From JAJZGK01 sp035538795 (GTDB lineage Bacteria > Pseudomonadota > Alphaproteobacteria > Rhodospirillales > Magnetospirillaceae), in the NCBI GenBank assembly GCA_035538795.1, contig DATLJS010000011.1:155435-219434 (forward strand): a stretch of 64,000 nt of DNA, written 5' to 3'. The notes beneath the pieces were generated by a model. The model was not told where the DNA came from. It saw only the letters and a program-made list of their open reading frames with translations, and did no database searches. Positions 44,084-53,126 of the stretch are shown here, piece after piece; position 1 is the stretch's first letter; the number at the start of each line of letters is the position of its first letter. The translations under genes and the position numbers were made by a program.

Positions 44084-44635
44084 ATGTTCACGAACCGCGC
44101 CCGTTTCGCTTCTTTTTTCGCTGCCCTGATGCTGTGTTCGGCGGTTTCGGCCCTGGCCGAGGACATGCCGGAATTGCCGCCCCTGGCTCAGCCGGGGCAA
44201 TGGCTCTACGTCACTCAGGAAGACCGCACCAGCTCCAGCCAGTGCGTCGGTCAGCCAGGCACGCCTTTGTGCGCGGTGGAAACCCTGCTGGCCTGCTTTC
44301 AGCGCGACCGCCAGGATCTGTGCCGCATGGTCGACGACGGCACGGAGCAATATGCGCAGATTTTCAACGCGCCGGCCGATCCGGCCAAATATCTGGCCTA
44401 CCGCGTCCTGGGGGCGCACCGGATCGACGCCGACAGCCCCCGCGTCGGTCAGGCCAGCCACGCCAAGGACGGCGATGTGCTGCTGACCGTCGATCAGCGC
44501 GAAGGGCTGCTGGGCCGTTACGCCCGCGCCACCGGCGCTCCCGCCCAGGATTTTCTGCTGCGCCGCCAGCCGGACGGGGCCTGGAAAATCGTCAGTTGGG
44601 GCGACCCCGGCGAAAGCCTGTCGGCGGCTCCCTGA
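44084..44635 (+). CDS. Secreted protein of unknown function
   Basis: A 183-residue protein with a signal peptide of about 25 residues ending ALA. The mature part contains four Cys in one stretch (SQCVGQPGTPLC, LLACFQRDRQDLC), which could form two periplasmic disulfides. The C-terminal half (REGLLGRYARATGAPAQDFLLRRQPDGAWKIVSWG) looks like a small NTF2- or lumazine-like unit found in many DUF proteins. No family is assigned. It is divergent from the SpmAB gene. Confidence 0.65.
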   Translation: MFTNRARFASFFAALMLCSAVSALAEDMPELPPLAQPGQWLYVTQEDRTSSSQCVGQPGTPLCAVETLLACFQRDRQDLCRMVDDGTEQYAQIFNAPADPAKYLAYRVLGAHRIDADSPRVGQASHAKDGDVLLTVDQREGLLGRYARATGAPAQDFLLRRQPDGAWKIVSWGDPGESLSAAP

Positions 44636-44703
44636 TCCTGCGGGATATTGACGGAACGCTTTCCCGCCCCAAGTTCTAGTGCCTCACTGAACGGCGAGGC
44701 GTC

Positions 44704-45021
44704 ATGATCAAGGTTTGCATCCTGTATCCGGCTCAGGCGGGCAACCGCTTCGATAAGGACTATTACCTGAAGACCCATATGCCCATGGCGGCGGCCAAGC
44801 TCGGCCCGGCCTTGCGCGGGGCCAGCGTCGATTTCGGCGTCAACGGCGGGCTGCCGGAGCAGCCGGCTCCCTTCTTCGCCGTGTGCAATCTCTTGTTCGA
44901 TGACGTCGAGTCGTTCTACACGGCCTTTGCGCCTCATATGGAGGCGTTGCAGGGCGACGTTCCCAACTACACGGACGTCGCGCCGATCTTTCAGATCAGC
45001 GACGTCGTCACTGTTCTTTAG
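44704..45021 (+). CDS. EthD family protein
   Basis: A 105-residue protein of the EthD dimeric alpha-beta barrel family: KVCILYPAQ, FDKDYYLKTHMPMA (typical YY..TH-P region with the conserved His), and the late YTDVAPIFQISDV. EthD was named from an ether-degradation cluster but is widespread and of uncertain function. GGAGGC-like bases are absent before the ATG (GGCGAGGCGTC). The last 14 bases overlap the convergent gene at 45008. Confidence 0.88.
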   Translation: MIKVCILYPAQAGNRFDKDYYLKTHMPMAAAKLGPALRGASVDFGVNGGLPEQPAPFFAVCNLLFDDVESFYTAFAPHMEALQGDVPNYTDVAPIFQISDVVTVL

Positions 45022-47083
45022 GCGAGCGGGGCTTTAAGGGAGCGCGGGAGGGGCAGGCCCCGGATTTTCCTTCCCGCCACCAAGCCAGGACCAGACCGCC
45101 GAAACCCAGCAGCAAAAGCAGCGGCGGGGGTAAAAGCGCACTGTCCCTGACCGCCGTCACCTGCTTTTGGCCGTTGCTTTGCAAACCCAGCCAGCCGGGA
45201 CCGGATTTGGCGGCGTCGGGCGAAACCCGTCGCAGCCCCGGCAAGCCGTCGTCGATCCAGCGGATGCTCCCGCCGCTGTCGGCGGCCAGCGGTTTCAGCT
45301 TATCGGGCGTGGCTTTCAGTTCCGACATTTCCACCGGATTGAGGGGGCCGGATGCGGCCAGAGCGACATGCGTCCCGTCGCTGACACGCCACAATCCCGG
45401 TTGGTCGAGAGGAAGCTTGCCGGTGAAACGGCCATCGTTCTGGCCGGCCATGGACACTTTGCGCTGGTTGCCGTCCGGAGCGGTGACGGTGACATCCTGA
45501 TCGTTGGGCTGAAGACTGCGGCGTTGCACGAACAGGCTGCCGTCGCGGATTTCGGCGGACAGCTGGGTTTCCTCAAGCTCCGGCTCCTTCATCAGCCAGT
45601 GGGCGAGACGGCGCAGCAGCTCGGCCTGAGGGCCGCCGCCGTCCCAACCGCGCGACCAAAGCCAGATGGTGTCGCTCATCAGTTCGGCCACCCGGCCTTC
45701 GCCGACCCGGTCGAGCACCAGCAGCGGCTGCCCCTTGTCGTCTTGCATGACGATGTCGCCGCGTCCCTTGGACTGGCTGCCGATCACCCGCGCCCAGCGG
45801 CCCCAATGGTCGGAGCCGCTCAGGTCGGAGGTGACGGGGTGGCGGCGTCCCAAGGCGGTGATGGCGGGACGGAACGGCTGTTCGGCGATCTCGCCCGATG
45901 GAGCCAGGGGCAGAACGTCGGCCAAGGCGGTGGCATAGGGTGTGTCGGGGCCAGCGAATTCCGGTCCCACGGCCATCAGCAAAGCTCCGCCGCCGCGCAC
46001 ATATTGGGCGATGTTTTCGTAATAGGACGGCGGCAGCACGGTCCGGCGGCGATAGCGGTCGAAGATGATCAGGTCGAAGTCGTGCAGTTTTTCTTCGAAC
46101 AGTTCGCGCACGGGGAACGAGATCAGGGCCAGTTCGCGCAGCGGCGTGCGGTCGTCCTTTTCCGGTGGGCGCAGGATGGTGAAATGCACCAGATCGACGC
46201 CCGGATCGGCCTTCAGAAGATTGCGCCAGGTGCGTTCGCCGGCGTGGGGTTCGCCGGAAATCAGCAGAACCCGCAAACGATCGCGCACGCCCGAGATGGA
46301 CAAGGCGGCGCGGTTGTTCTGCAGGCTGAGTTCGTTGGGCGCGGCTTCGGCTTCCAGTTCCAGCAGATTCGATCCGGCGTGGCCGACGGGAATCTCGACG
46401 CTGACGCTGCGGTTCAGGGGGGCGGCAATGGTTTGCGCGGCGCCGCCGTCCAGTTTCCAGGTCAGGGCGGCGGTGCCGTCGTGGCCGGGATCGTCGATGC
46501 GCAGGCGCACCCCGGCCTTGCCGCCGACGATGGCGAAGCCGGGAGCTTCCTCGACGACCAGACGGCGGTCCCGCTCGTCGGCGTGGCCGGCCAGCAGCAC
46601 ATGCAGCGGCGCTCCCAGATCGTTGCGGCCGGGAATGTCGCGCACCTGTCCGTCGGTGATCATCACCACGCCGGCCAGACGGCGGCGGGGCAAATCGGAC
46701 AACGCGCTGTCCACGGCCTGAAACAGCAAGGTGCCGTCGTCGCGTCCGGGCTGGGCGTGCCAATGTTCGATCCGTACATCCAGATTGGGCTGCGCCCTTA
46801 GTTTGGCCGTCAGTTCTTCCAGCGCCCTGGCGGATTGAGCGGGACGGTCGCTCAAGGCCATGCTGGGGGAATCGTCCACCACCACCACGGCGGTGTCGTT
46901 CAGGGGCTGGGCCTCTTCGCGGCTCAGGCGGGGGTTGGACAATCCCAGCAGCAGCACGGCCAAAGGAAGCAGCCGCCAGGGCTGGCGGCCCAGAGCGCAC
47001 AGAGCCAGGCCCAGCAGCGCCAGTCCGGCCAGCCAGGGCCAGGGCAGTACCGGCGCGAACAGCAATTCGGGCAGGCCGTTCAT
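45008..47083 (-). CDS. Membrane protein with von Willebrand A-like and glutamine-amidotransferase-like regions
   Basis: A 691-residue protein at the end of a MoxR-type operon. Two N-terminal helices (PWLAGLALLGLALCALG, WRLLPLAVLLLGLSNPRLS) precede a vWA-like region with VVVVDDSPSMAL, the D-x-S-x-S metal site. A later part (LRVLLISGEPHAGERTWRNLLK, FDLIIFDRYRRRTVLPPSYYENIAQYV, GGALLMAVGPEF) is like class I glutamine amidotransferase folds without the catalytic triad. One helix lies near the C-terminus (LLPPPLLLLLGFGGLVLAWW). It overlaps the upstream gene by four bases. Function is unknown; relatives act with MoxR chaperones at the envelope. Confidence 0.82.
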   Translation of the reverse strand: MNGLPELLFAPVLPWPWLAGLALLGLALCALGRQPWRLLPLAVLLLGLSNPRLSREEAQPLNDTAVVVVDDSPSMALSDRPAQSARALEELTAKLRAQPNLDVRIEHWHAQPGRDDGTLLFQAVDSALSDLPRRRLAGVVMITDGQVRDIPGRNDLGAPLHVLLAGHADERDRRLVVEEAPGFAIVGGKAGVRLRIDDPGHDGTAALTWKLDGGAAQTIAAPLNRSVSVEIPVGHAGSNLLELEAEAAPNELSLQNNRAALSISGVRDRLRVLLISGEPHAGERTWRNLLKADPGVDLVHFTILRPPEKDDRTPLRELALISFPVRELFEEKLHDFDLIIFDRYRRRTVLPPSYYENIAQYVRGGGALLMAVGPEFAGPDTPYATALADVLPLAPSGEIAEQPFRPAITALGRRHPVTSDLSGSDHWGRWARVIGSQSKGRGDIVMQDDKGQPLLVLDRVGEGRVAELMSDTIWLWSRGWDGGGPQAELLRRLAHWLMKEPELEETQLSAEIRDGSLFVQRRSLQPNDQDVTVTAPDGNQRKVSMAGQNDGRFTGKLPLDQPGLWRVSDGTHVALAASGPLNPVEMSELKATPDKLKPLAADSGGSIRWIDDGLPGLRRVSPDAAKSGPGWLGLQSNGQKQVTAVRDSALLPPPLLLLLGFGGLVLAWWREGKSGACPSRAPLKPRSPKEQ

Positions 47084-49722
47084 CGCCGCAGCCTTTCCAT
47101 CAGGGCCGGCAGATGAACCTGATCGGATTTGTAATTTCCGGTCAGGGCGTACATCACCAGATTGATGCCGAAACGATTGGCCATCTCGCGCTGGGTCTCT
47201 CCTCCCGGCACGGCGGCGAACAGGGGTTGGCCGTCGGCATCCACGGCCCAGGCGGCGGCCCAGTCGTTGCCGCCGATGACGACCGGCGAAACGCTGTCGT
47301 TTCCGGCGTCGGCCCCATCTTCGACATAGACCGGGGCTCCGGCCAGCCGCCCCGGCAGATCGTGCAGGATATAGAAGCTGTGGGTCAGCACATGGTCTTC
47401 GTTCACTGGGGCCAGGGCCGGAATGTCCAGCCCTTCGGTGGTCAGCCGCAAGGCGTCGGAAACGCCCTGCCCGCCGTCGCGGCTGTCGAACAGGATCATG
47501 CCGCCATGGCGCAGATAATCGTTGATGCGTTCCCTGGCCTGGGGCGACGGCGCCTTGGGATGCGGCGGCACCGGCCAATAGATCAGCGGATAGAAGGCCA
47601 GGGCGTCGCGGTCCAGCGACACGCCCACCGGCTCGCCCAGGCTGGCGGTGGTCCGCCGCGTCAGCATCTGGGACAAGTTGGCCAGACCGGCCTTGCTGGT
47701 GGCGTCCAAGGCGGCTTCGCCGGTCACGACATAAGCCAGACGCGGTTGCAGGGCGGCTTGCAGGCTGGGCTGCTCGGCCCTGCCGTGGGACGGCGAAAGG
47801 GCGACGGTCAAAGCCAAGGCCAGAGTCGGGGTCAAGGGAAACAGACGGCGGCCGCCTTTGCGCATGATCAGCAGAATGGCCATGTCGATCAGCATCAGCG
47901 CCAAGGCCAGTAGCAGCAGCGGCGGCTGTAGGTCCGTCTCGCCCGGCTGGCCTTCCAGATCGTGGGCGCCCAGCGAGGCGGGCACGGCCGTGACGGCGGA
48001 CAGGCTGGGCGACAGGTTGAGGGCGCGGCGGCCGGCTTCGTCGCCGTACAGTCCGGGCGGATGCTTCGGCCCCGGAAGCGCGTCGCCCTTGGCGGGCAGC
48101 GGTTCGACGGTGGCGCTGGGGGCGGCGCTATGGCCGAAGCCGTCCAACAGGCTTAGCGGCGGCAGCGGGTGATCGGCCGTCGCCTGGGCCACGCCGGAAG
48201 ACAGATCGAGCAGCCGCTGCATCATGTCGGGCAACAGCCCGGACAGGCCAAGATTGCTCCAGCCCGGCCAAACCGTGGTATGGATCAGCACCAGCCAGCC
48301 TTTGCCCAGGCGGTTGCCTGTGACCAGCGGCGTTCCGTCTTCCAGACGGGCCCAGGTCTTGGCGTTCAGGTCGACGGCGGGATCGGCCAGAATTTGCGAT
48401 TTCACCCGCAAATCGGCAGGGACCGGCAATCCGGCGAAGGGACCGCTATCGGGCATGGGGGCGACCGCCATGGGGCGGGTCCAACTCATGGCGCCGCCTA
48501 GGGTACGGCCGCCGCCGCGCAAGGTGACGGGCAACAGGTCGTCGGGGCTGCGGGCCAATTTCGGACCGGCCAGCCGCACCAGCACGCCGCCGCTTTCGAC
48601 CCAGGATTTCAGGGCGCTCATTTCGGCGGGAGGCGGCGTGCCTTCGTCGGGAAGCAGCAGCAGCGAAAGTTCGCGTTTCAGAAGATCGAGGGCCGGCCCC
48701 TGGCGGACTTCGGCCAAGGGGGACAAGGCGCGGTCCAGGTAATAGAGGTCGTCCAGAAGCGGCGAAGCGGCGGGCGAGCCGTCCCGGGCCAATCCCACCG
48801 GACGGCGCTGCCAGCGCGGGTCCAGCAGCACGGTCGCGGCGGCGCTGGCCTCCTCCTCGATGGAAAGGCGTTCGACGCGGTTGCGCAATTCGCCGGGTAT
48901 GGACAGCGCGGCGCTGGCCTGTCCGTCGCCCCGGCCGAAAGCGATTGCCTGGCGCGCCAGCACCCGCCCGCCGCCGTCTTGGGCGACGACGGTGGCCGAA
49001 GCCGTGCCGTCGCCGCGCAACAGGCGGATGGACAAATCGGCATCGTCCGGGCGCGGCGGAAGCAGTACCAGGGGCAGTGACTGGGGTTTGAGGATTTCCA
49101 GCGGTCCCAGCACCGACAGGGCGGCGGCGAGGTCGCGGGCGTGGCCGTCTTCGACGCCGTCGCTCAACCAGACGGCATGTCCGATCGGGGCGGCATCCTT
49201 CAGGGCGGCTACGGCGGCGGCGCGATCACCGGGCCAAGGATGCGGCGCCGCCGCTTCCAACAGCCCCAGCGCCTGAGCGGCGGGCATGGGGCCTTGCAGA
49301 ACCGTCTTGCCGCCATCGGGTGGCGGCGCGGTCAGCAGTAGCAGCACCGGCTGCTCGGCGCGGCCGCTGCCCTGGATCAGGTCTACGGCGTGCTGGTGCA
49401 GGCGGTTCCACGACTTGGCCGCAGCCCAGCCGTCGTCCAGCACCAGCAGCAGCGGTCCCTGGGACGTGGCCGCGGGGGCGTTCAGCAAGGGATGGGCGGC
49501 TGCGGCGATCAGGCAGGCGGCCAAGGTCAGTCGCAGCAGCACTAGCCACCAGGGCGTGCGTTCGGCGGCACGGCTGTCGGCTTCCAGTCCCATCAACAGG
49601 GCTATGGCGGGAAAGATCTGGCGGCGCGACGGCGGCGGCACTACTCGCAACAGCCACCACAGCAGGGGCAGAACGGCCATCGCGGCCAACAGCCAGGGCG
49701 AAGCGAAACTGAATCCCGACAT
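47080..49722 (-). CDS. BatA-type N-terminus plus DUF4159 membrane protein
   Basis: An 880-residue protein. The first 90 residues carry the BatA N-terminal domain (FASPWLLAAMAVLPLLWWLLRVVPP, two helices). A long periplasmic or vWA-like middle follows, with beta-rich segments. Two helices near residues 610-660 (LLLLALALMLIDMAILLIM, LFPLTPTLALALTVALS) precede a C-terminal DUF4159 domain of about 210 residues (QPRLAYVVTGEAALDATSKAGLANL, YPLIYWPVPP, GGMILFDSRDGGQGV). The same order is common in alphaproteobacterial MoxR loci. It overlaps the next gene (start 47083) by four bases. Confidence 0.85.
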   Translation of the reverse strand: MSGFSFASPWLLAAMAVLPLLWWLLRVVPPPSRRQIFPAIALLMGLEADSRAAERTPWWLVLLRLTLAACLIAAAAHPLLNAPAATSQGPLLLVLDDGWAAAKSWNRLHQHAVDLIQGSGRAEQPVLLLLTAPPPDGGKTVLQGPMPAAQALGLLEAAAPHPWPGDRAAAVAALKDAAPIGHAVWLSDGVEDGHARDLAAALSVLGPLEILKPQSLPLVLLPPRPDDADLSIRLLRGDGTASATVVAQDGGGRVLARQAIAFGRGDGQASAALSIPGELRNRVERLSIEEEASAAATVLLDPRWQRRPVGLARDGSPAASPLLDDLYYLDRALSPLAEVRQGPALDLLKRELSLLLLPDEGTPPPAEMSALKSWVESGGVLVRLAGPKLARSPDDLLPVTLRGGGRTLGGAMSWTRPMAVAPMPDSGPFAGLPVPADLRVKSQILADPAVDLNAKTWARLEDGTPLVTGNRLGKGWLVLIHTTVWPGWSNLGLSGLLPDMMQRLLDLSSGVAQATADHPLPPLSLLDGFGHSAAPSATVEPLPAKGDALPGPKHPPGLYGDEAGRRALNLSPSLSAVTAVPASLGAHDLEGQPGETDLQPPLLLLALALMLIDMAILLIMRKGGRRLFPLTPTLALALTVALSPSHGRAEQPSLQAALQPRLAYVVTGEAALDATSKAGLANLSQMLTRRTTASLGEPVGVSLDRDALAFYPLIYWPVPPHPKAPSPQARERINDYLRHGGMILFDSRDGGQGVSDALRLTTEGLDIPALAPVNEDHVLTHSFYILHDLPGRLAGAPVYVEDGADAGNDSVSPVVIGGNDWAAAWAVDADGQPLFAAVPGGETQREMANRFGINLVMYALTGNYKSDQVHLPALMERLRR

Positions 49723-49724
49723 GG

Positions 49725-50597
49725 TCAGGCTCCCGCCAGACTGCGGTGCAGCTTCAGGGCGCCGTCGCGGGGCGTTTCGTCCGTGACGTGGGTCTGAAAG
49801 CTCCAGCCCAGGGGCTGGGTCATGATCCGCAGTCCGTCGCGCAATTCCGCCAGCCGGGCGGCGTAGCCCCGGCGCAGATCCTCGGCTCTCAGGGTATGCA
49901 GCGAGGCTTCGCCCTTCAGGCCGTCGAAACGCAGGCGGCCTTCATAGGGCAAGGCTTCCTCGGCCGGATCGAGCACCTGCAAAAGATGTCCTTTGCTGCC
50001 GTTTTCCGCCCAATGGCGCAGCCGCAAGGCCATGTCGCCATGAGGCGGTAGGAAGTCGGACAGCAGCAGCAGGTGCCCTCCGCGCCCCAACTCCTGGGCC
50101 GGCAGATGATCGCCGCAGGCGAACAGGGCGGCGGCCAGACGGGGCAGCAGGGCGCGGCCCGCCGCCGGCGGCTGGGACGCGCCCAGCACGCCGACCCGTT
50201 CGCCGCTTTTCAGCAGCAGGGCGGCGATGGTCAGGGCCAGCAGCAAGGCGCGCTGGCGCTTGCGGGGCAGGGCCGGGCCGGAATGCCAGTCCAGGCTGGC
50301 CGAACCGTCCACCCACAACCAGACGGGCTGGGCGGCGGTCCATTCGGTTTCGCGGACGTAAAGCGGCTGGGAGCGGGCCGATTGCCGCCAATCGACGGCG
50401 GTCGCCGGATCGCCGGACTGATAGCGGCGGAACTGCCAAAAATCGGCGCCGTCTCCGCTTTTGCGCCGACCGTGCTCGCCGATAGTCAGCGAGGCGGCGA
50501 TGGTTTCCGCCTCGGCCAGCAAGGGCGGCAGCTCGGCGGCCAAAGCTTGGGCTTCGGCGCTGGCGGCAGAGGTGCGGTCCGGCGCCGCGCCCATCAT
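49725..50597 (-). CDS. DUF58 domain-containing protein
   Basis: A 290-residue soluble protein with the DUF58 landmarks GRRKSGDGADFWQFRRYQSGDPATAVDWRQSARS and LYVRETEWTAAQPVWLWVDGSASL, the last with a vWA-like metal motif (DGSAS). It is typically paired with MoxR ATPases. The ATG overlaps the moxR stop (ATGA), indicating coupled translation. It probably acts as an adaptor or substrate of the MoxR ATPase. Confidence 0.92.
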   Translation of the reverse strand: MMGAAPDRTSAASAEAQALAAELPPLLAEAETIAASLTIGEHGRRKSGDGADFWQFRRYQSGDPATAVDWRQSARSQPLYVRETEWTAAQPVWLWVDGSASLDWHSGPALPRKRQRALLLALTIAALLLKSGERVGVLGASQPPAAGRALLPRLAAALFACGDHLPAQELGRGGHLLLLSDFLPPHGDMALRLRHWAENGSKGHLLQVLDPAEEALPYEGRLRFDGLKGEASLHTLRAEDLRRGYAARLAELRDGLRIMTQPLGWSFQTHVTDETPRDGALKLHRSLAGA

Positions 50598-51649
50598 CAG
50601 CGGACCGTTTCGCTCAGGTGGGCGATGATGTCCGGGATGGTGACGCCCTCGGCCCGGGCGGCGAAGCTCAGGGCCATACGGTGTTTGAGGATCGGCAGGG
50701 CCAGGGCGGCGACATCGTCGATGGAGGGCGACAGCCGTCCGTCCATCAGGGCGCGGGCGCGCGCCGCCAGCATCAGAGCCTGGGCGGCGCGGGGGCCGGG
50801 GCCCCAGGCGACATGGCGGCGGACTTCGGCCAGGGGGCTGTCCTCCGGGCGTCCAGCGCGGACCAGGGCCAGAATGGCGTCGACTACGCTTTTGCCGACG
50901 GGGATGTGGCGCACCAGCCGTTGGGCGTCGATCAGGTCCTCGCCGTCGAACACCGGCACGGCCCGGTCTTCGTGCGCGCCGGTGGTGGCCAGCAGCATGC
51001 GACGTTCCGATTCCAGATCGGGATAGCCGATGTCGACCTGCATCAGGAAGCGGTCGAGCTGGGCTTCCGGCAGAGGATAGGTGCCTTCCTGCTCCAGCGG
51101 GTTCTGGGTCGCCAGCACATGGAAGGGCTGGGGCAGATCGTAGGACTGGCCGGCGATGCTGACCTTGTGTTCCTGCATGGCTTGCAGCAGGGCCGACTGG
51201 GTGCGCGGGCTGGCGCGGTTGATTTCGTCGGCCATCAGAAGCTGGCTGAAGACCGGGCCGCGGATGAAACGGAAGCTGCGTTCGCCGCTGGCGGCCTCTT
51301 CCAGCACCTCAGACCCCAGTATGTCGGCGGGCATCAGGTCGGGGGTGAACTGCACCCGCTTGGCGTTCAGACCGAACACGGTGCCCAGGGTCTGCACCAG
51401 ACGGGTCTTGGCCAGCCCGGGAACGCCGATCAACAGGGCGTGACCACCCGCCAGCAGCGTGATAATGGTCTGGTCCACCACCTCGGTCTGGCCAAAAATC
51501 ACCCGGCCGACGACTTCGCGGGCTTCCTTAAGGCGGGTCTTGAGTCCGTCCACCTCCTCCACCACCTTTGGGGGGAGGGCGTTTGAGTCGTCGGGCAAGG
51601 TGCCTGCTGCGGATGCCGGGCCGGAAGGGGGCTGAGATGCAGGGATCAC
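50597..51649 (-). CDS. MoxR family AAA+ ATPase
   Basis: A 350-residue AAA+ chaperone. Walker A is GVPGLAKTR, Walker B and sensor regions are LLMADEINRASPRTQSALLQAMQE and ATQNPLEQEGTYPLPEAQLDRFLM, and the helical lid follows. It begins at a GTG (reading VIPASQPP). It heads the four-gene minus-strand operon. MoxR proteins assist maturation of metal-binding or vWA proteins, consistent with the downstream vWA-like genes. The divergent DUF1285 gene starts 60 bases away. Confidence 0.94.
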   Translation of the reverse strand: MIPASQPPSGPASAAGTLPDDSNALPPKVVEEVDGLKTRLKEAREVVGRVIFGQTEVVDQTIITLLAGGHALLIGVPGLAKTRLVQTLGTVFGLNAKRVQFTPDLMPADILGSEVLEEAASGERSFRFIRGPVFSQLLMADEINRASPRTQSALLQAMQEHKVSIAGQSYDLPQPFHVLATQNPLEQEGTYPLPEAQLDRFLMQVDIGYPDLESERRMLLATTGAHEDRAVPVFDGEDLIDAQRLVRHIPVGKSVVDAILALVRAGRPEDSPLAEVRRHVAWGPGPRAAQALMLAARARALMDGRLSPSIDDVAALALPILKHRMALSFAARAEGVTIPDIIAHLSETVR

Positions 51650-51708
51650 TCTATCACTCCGATGGCAGCGCCAAACCGATCGCGCCGAATATGACAGGAG
51701 AACCGTTC

Positions 51709-52230
51709 ATGACCACTTCGAGCACGGACCAAGCCATTCAGCGGCAGGCCCGATGCGGCAAACTGGACATGAGGATCGCCCGCGACGGGAAATGGTTTTA
51801 CCATGGCTCACCCATACCCCGCAAAGAGATGGTATGCCTTTTCGCATCCATGCTGACCCGGCGGCCCGACGGCAGCTATTGGCTGGTCAATCCCGGCGAG
51901 GAATGCGAGATCGAGGTGGAGGACGTGCCCTTTCTGGCCGTCGAGCTGTTTACCAGTTGCTGTAGCGGCGAGCGCTGCTTCAGTTTCCGCACCAATGTCG
52001 ACGAAGTGGTGACACTGGGGCCGGGGCATTCCTTGCGGATCGTCAATGACGGATCGGGGACTCCGCCTTATCTGACGGTACGTGAAGGATTGGAGGCGCG
52101 GCTCACCAGATCGGTCTATTATGAACTCGTGGCGCTGGGCCATGAAGAGACGATAGGCGGCGAGAAGCTGTACGGCGTATGGAGCAAGGGCATCTTTCAT
52201 CCTTTGGGCAAGCTGGACGGTCTGGTCTGA
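51709..52230 (+). CDS. DUF1285 domain-containing protein
   Basis: A 173-residue protein. The opening CGKLDMRIARDGKWFYHGSPIPRKEMVCLFASMLTRR and later YWLVNPGEECEIEVEDVPFLAVEL match DUF1285, a two-domain fold of unknown biochemical role. AGGAGA lies 8-9 bases before the ATG. It stands first in a plus-strand run with the NUDIX, DUF6111 and cca genes, an order I recognise from other alphaproteobacteria. Confidence 0.9.
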   Translation: MTTSSTDQAIQRQARCGKLDMRIARDGKWFYHGSPIPRKEMVCLFASMLTRRPDGSYWLVNPGEECEIEVEDVPFLAVELFTSCCSGERCFSFRTNVDEVVTLGPGHSLRIVNDGSGTPPYLTVREGLEARLTRSVYYELVALGHEETIGGEKLYGVWSKGIFHPLGKLDGLV

Positions 52231-52853
52231 CCCGCGACGAAATCGTGCGGCGGCTGGCCGAAGGGCCGCGCCGCCATGACCGTTCAGACGTCGCCACCGC
52301 CCATTCCCTGGCCAATTCCGCCGACGAGCGGCCCGGCCTGATCCAGCCGGACAGGCCGTTGACTCCGGCAGCCGTGCTGGTGCCCCTGGTGCGCCGCGAC
52401 ACCGGCCTGACGGTGCTGCTGACCCAACGCACCGCCCATCTGGCCAATCATGCCGGGCAGATCAGCTTTCCCGGCGGCCGCATGGAAACCGAGGACCGCG
52501 ACGCCACCGCCGCCGCCCTGCGCGAAACCGAAGAGGAAATCGGCTTGGACCGCGGCCATGTGGACGTGGTCGGCTTCCTTGACCCCTACGTCACCATCAC
52601 CGGTTTTTCGGTGACGCCGGTGGTGGGGCTGGTCTCGCCGCCCTTCGACCTTGCCCTGGACAGCTTCGAAGTGGCCGAAGCCTTTGAAGTGCCGCTGTCT
52701 TTTTTCCTCGACCGGACGAACCACCAACGCCATTTTCGCACGACGCCCCAGGGGCAAAAGCGCTATTATTGGGCCATGCCCTATCAGGAGCGCTATATCT
52801 GGGGCGCCACCGCCGGCATGCTGGTCAATCTGGCCGAGGTTCTCAATCCATGA
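52179..52853 (+). CDS. NUDIX hydrolase, CoA pyrophosphatase type
   Basis: Hydrolyses coenzyme A or related nucleoside diphosphates. The family signature is LLTQRTAHLANHAGQISFPGGRMETED followed by the Nudix helix AALRETEEEIGL, as in NudL-type enzymes. With the ATG at 52179 it has 224 residues and overlaps the DUF1285 gene by 52 bases. The true start may be closer to the LTRDEI segment (near 52230), for example the GTG at 52245. Its stop overlaps the DUF6111 start (ATGA). Confidence 0.88.
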   Translation: MEQGHLSSFGQAGRSGLTRDEIVRRLAEGPRRHDRSDVATAHSLANSADERPGLIQPDRPLTPAAVLVPLVRRDTGLTVLLTQRTAHLANHAGQISFPGGRMETEDRDATAAALRETEEEIGLDRGHVDVVGFLDPYVTITGFSVTPVVGLVSPPFDLALDSFEVAEAFEVPLSFFLDRTNHQRHFRTTPQGQKRYYWAMPYQERYIWGATAGMLVNLAEVLNP

Positions 52854-53119
52854 TCCGAGTCCTGCTGGACATTCTGCCGCCTTTGCTGCTGCCGACCCTG
52901 CTGTGGGTGGCCCGTCTGTCGTGGAAGCAGAAGCGCGACGGCGGCACTCTGGTGCCCGATTGGCAGCTGGTGCCGTGGAGCTGGCTGCTGATCATTGGCG
53001 GGGCGCTGGCTCTGATGGTGCTGTTCGGCGGGGCTTTTCTGGACGATACGGCGACTGGCCGCTACCATCCGGCTCAACTCGACCAGCAGGGTCGATTGGT
53101 GCCCGGCGGATTCAAGTGA
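52850..53119 (+). CDS. DUF6111 family small membrane protein
   Basis: An 89-residue protein with two hydrophobic helices (about residues 2-22 and 43-65: LLDILPPLLLPTLLWVA; PWSWLLIIGGALALMVLFGGAF) and a short hydrophilic tail. It lies between the NUDIX and cca genes, where alphaproteobacteria commonly carry DUF6111. Function is unknown. The ATG overlaps the previous stop, so translation is coupled. Confidence 0.82.
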   Translation: MIRVLLDILPPLLLPTLLWVARLSWKQKRDGGTLVPDWQLVPWSWLLIIGGALALMVLFGGAFLDDTATGRYHPAQLDQQGRLVPGGFK

Positions 53120-53126
53120 CACTGAC

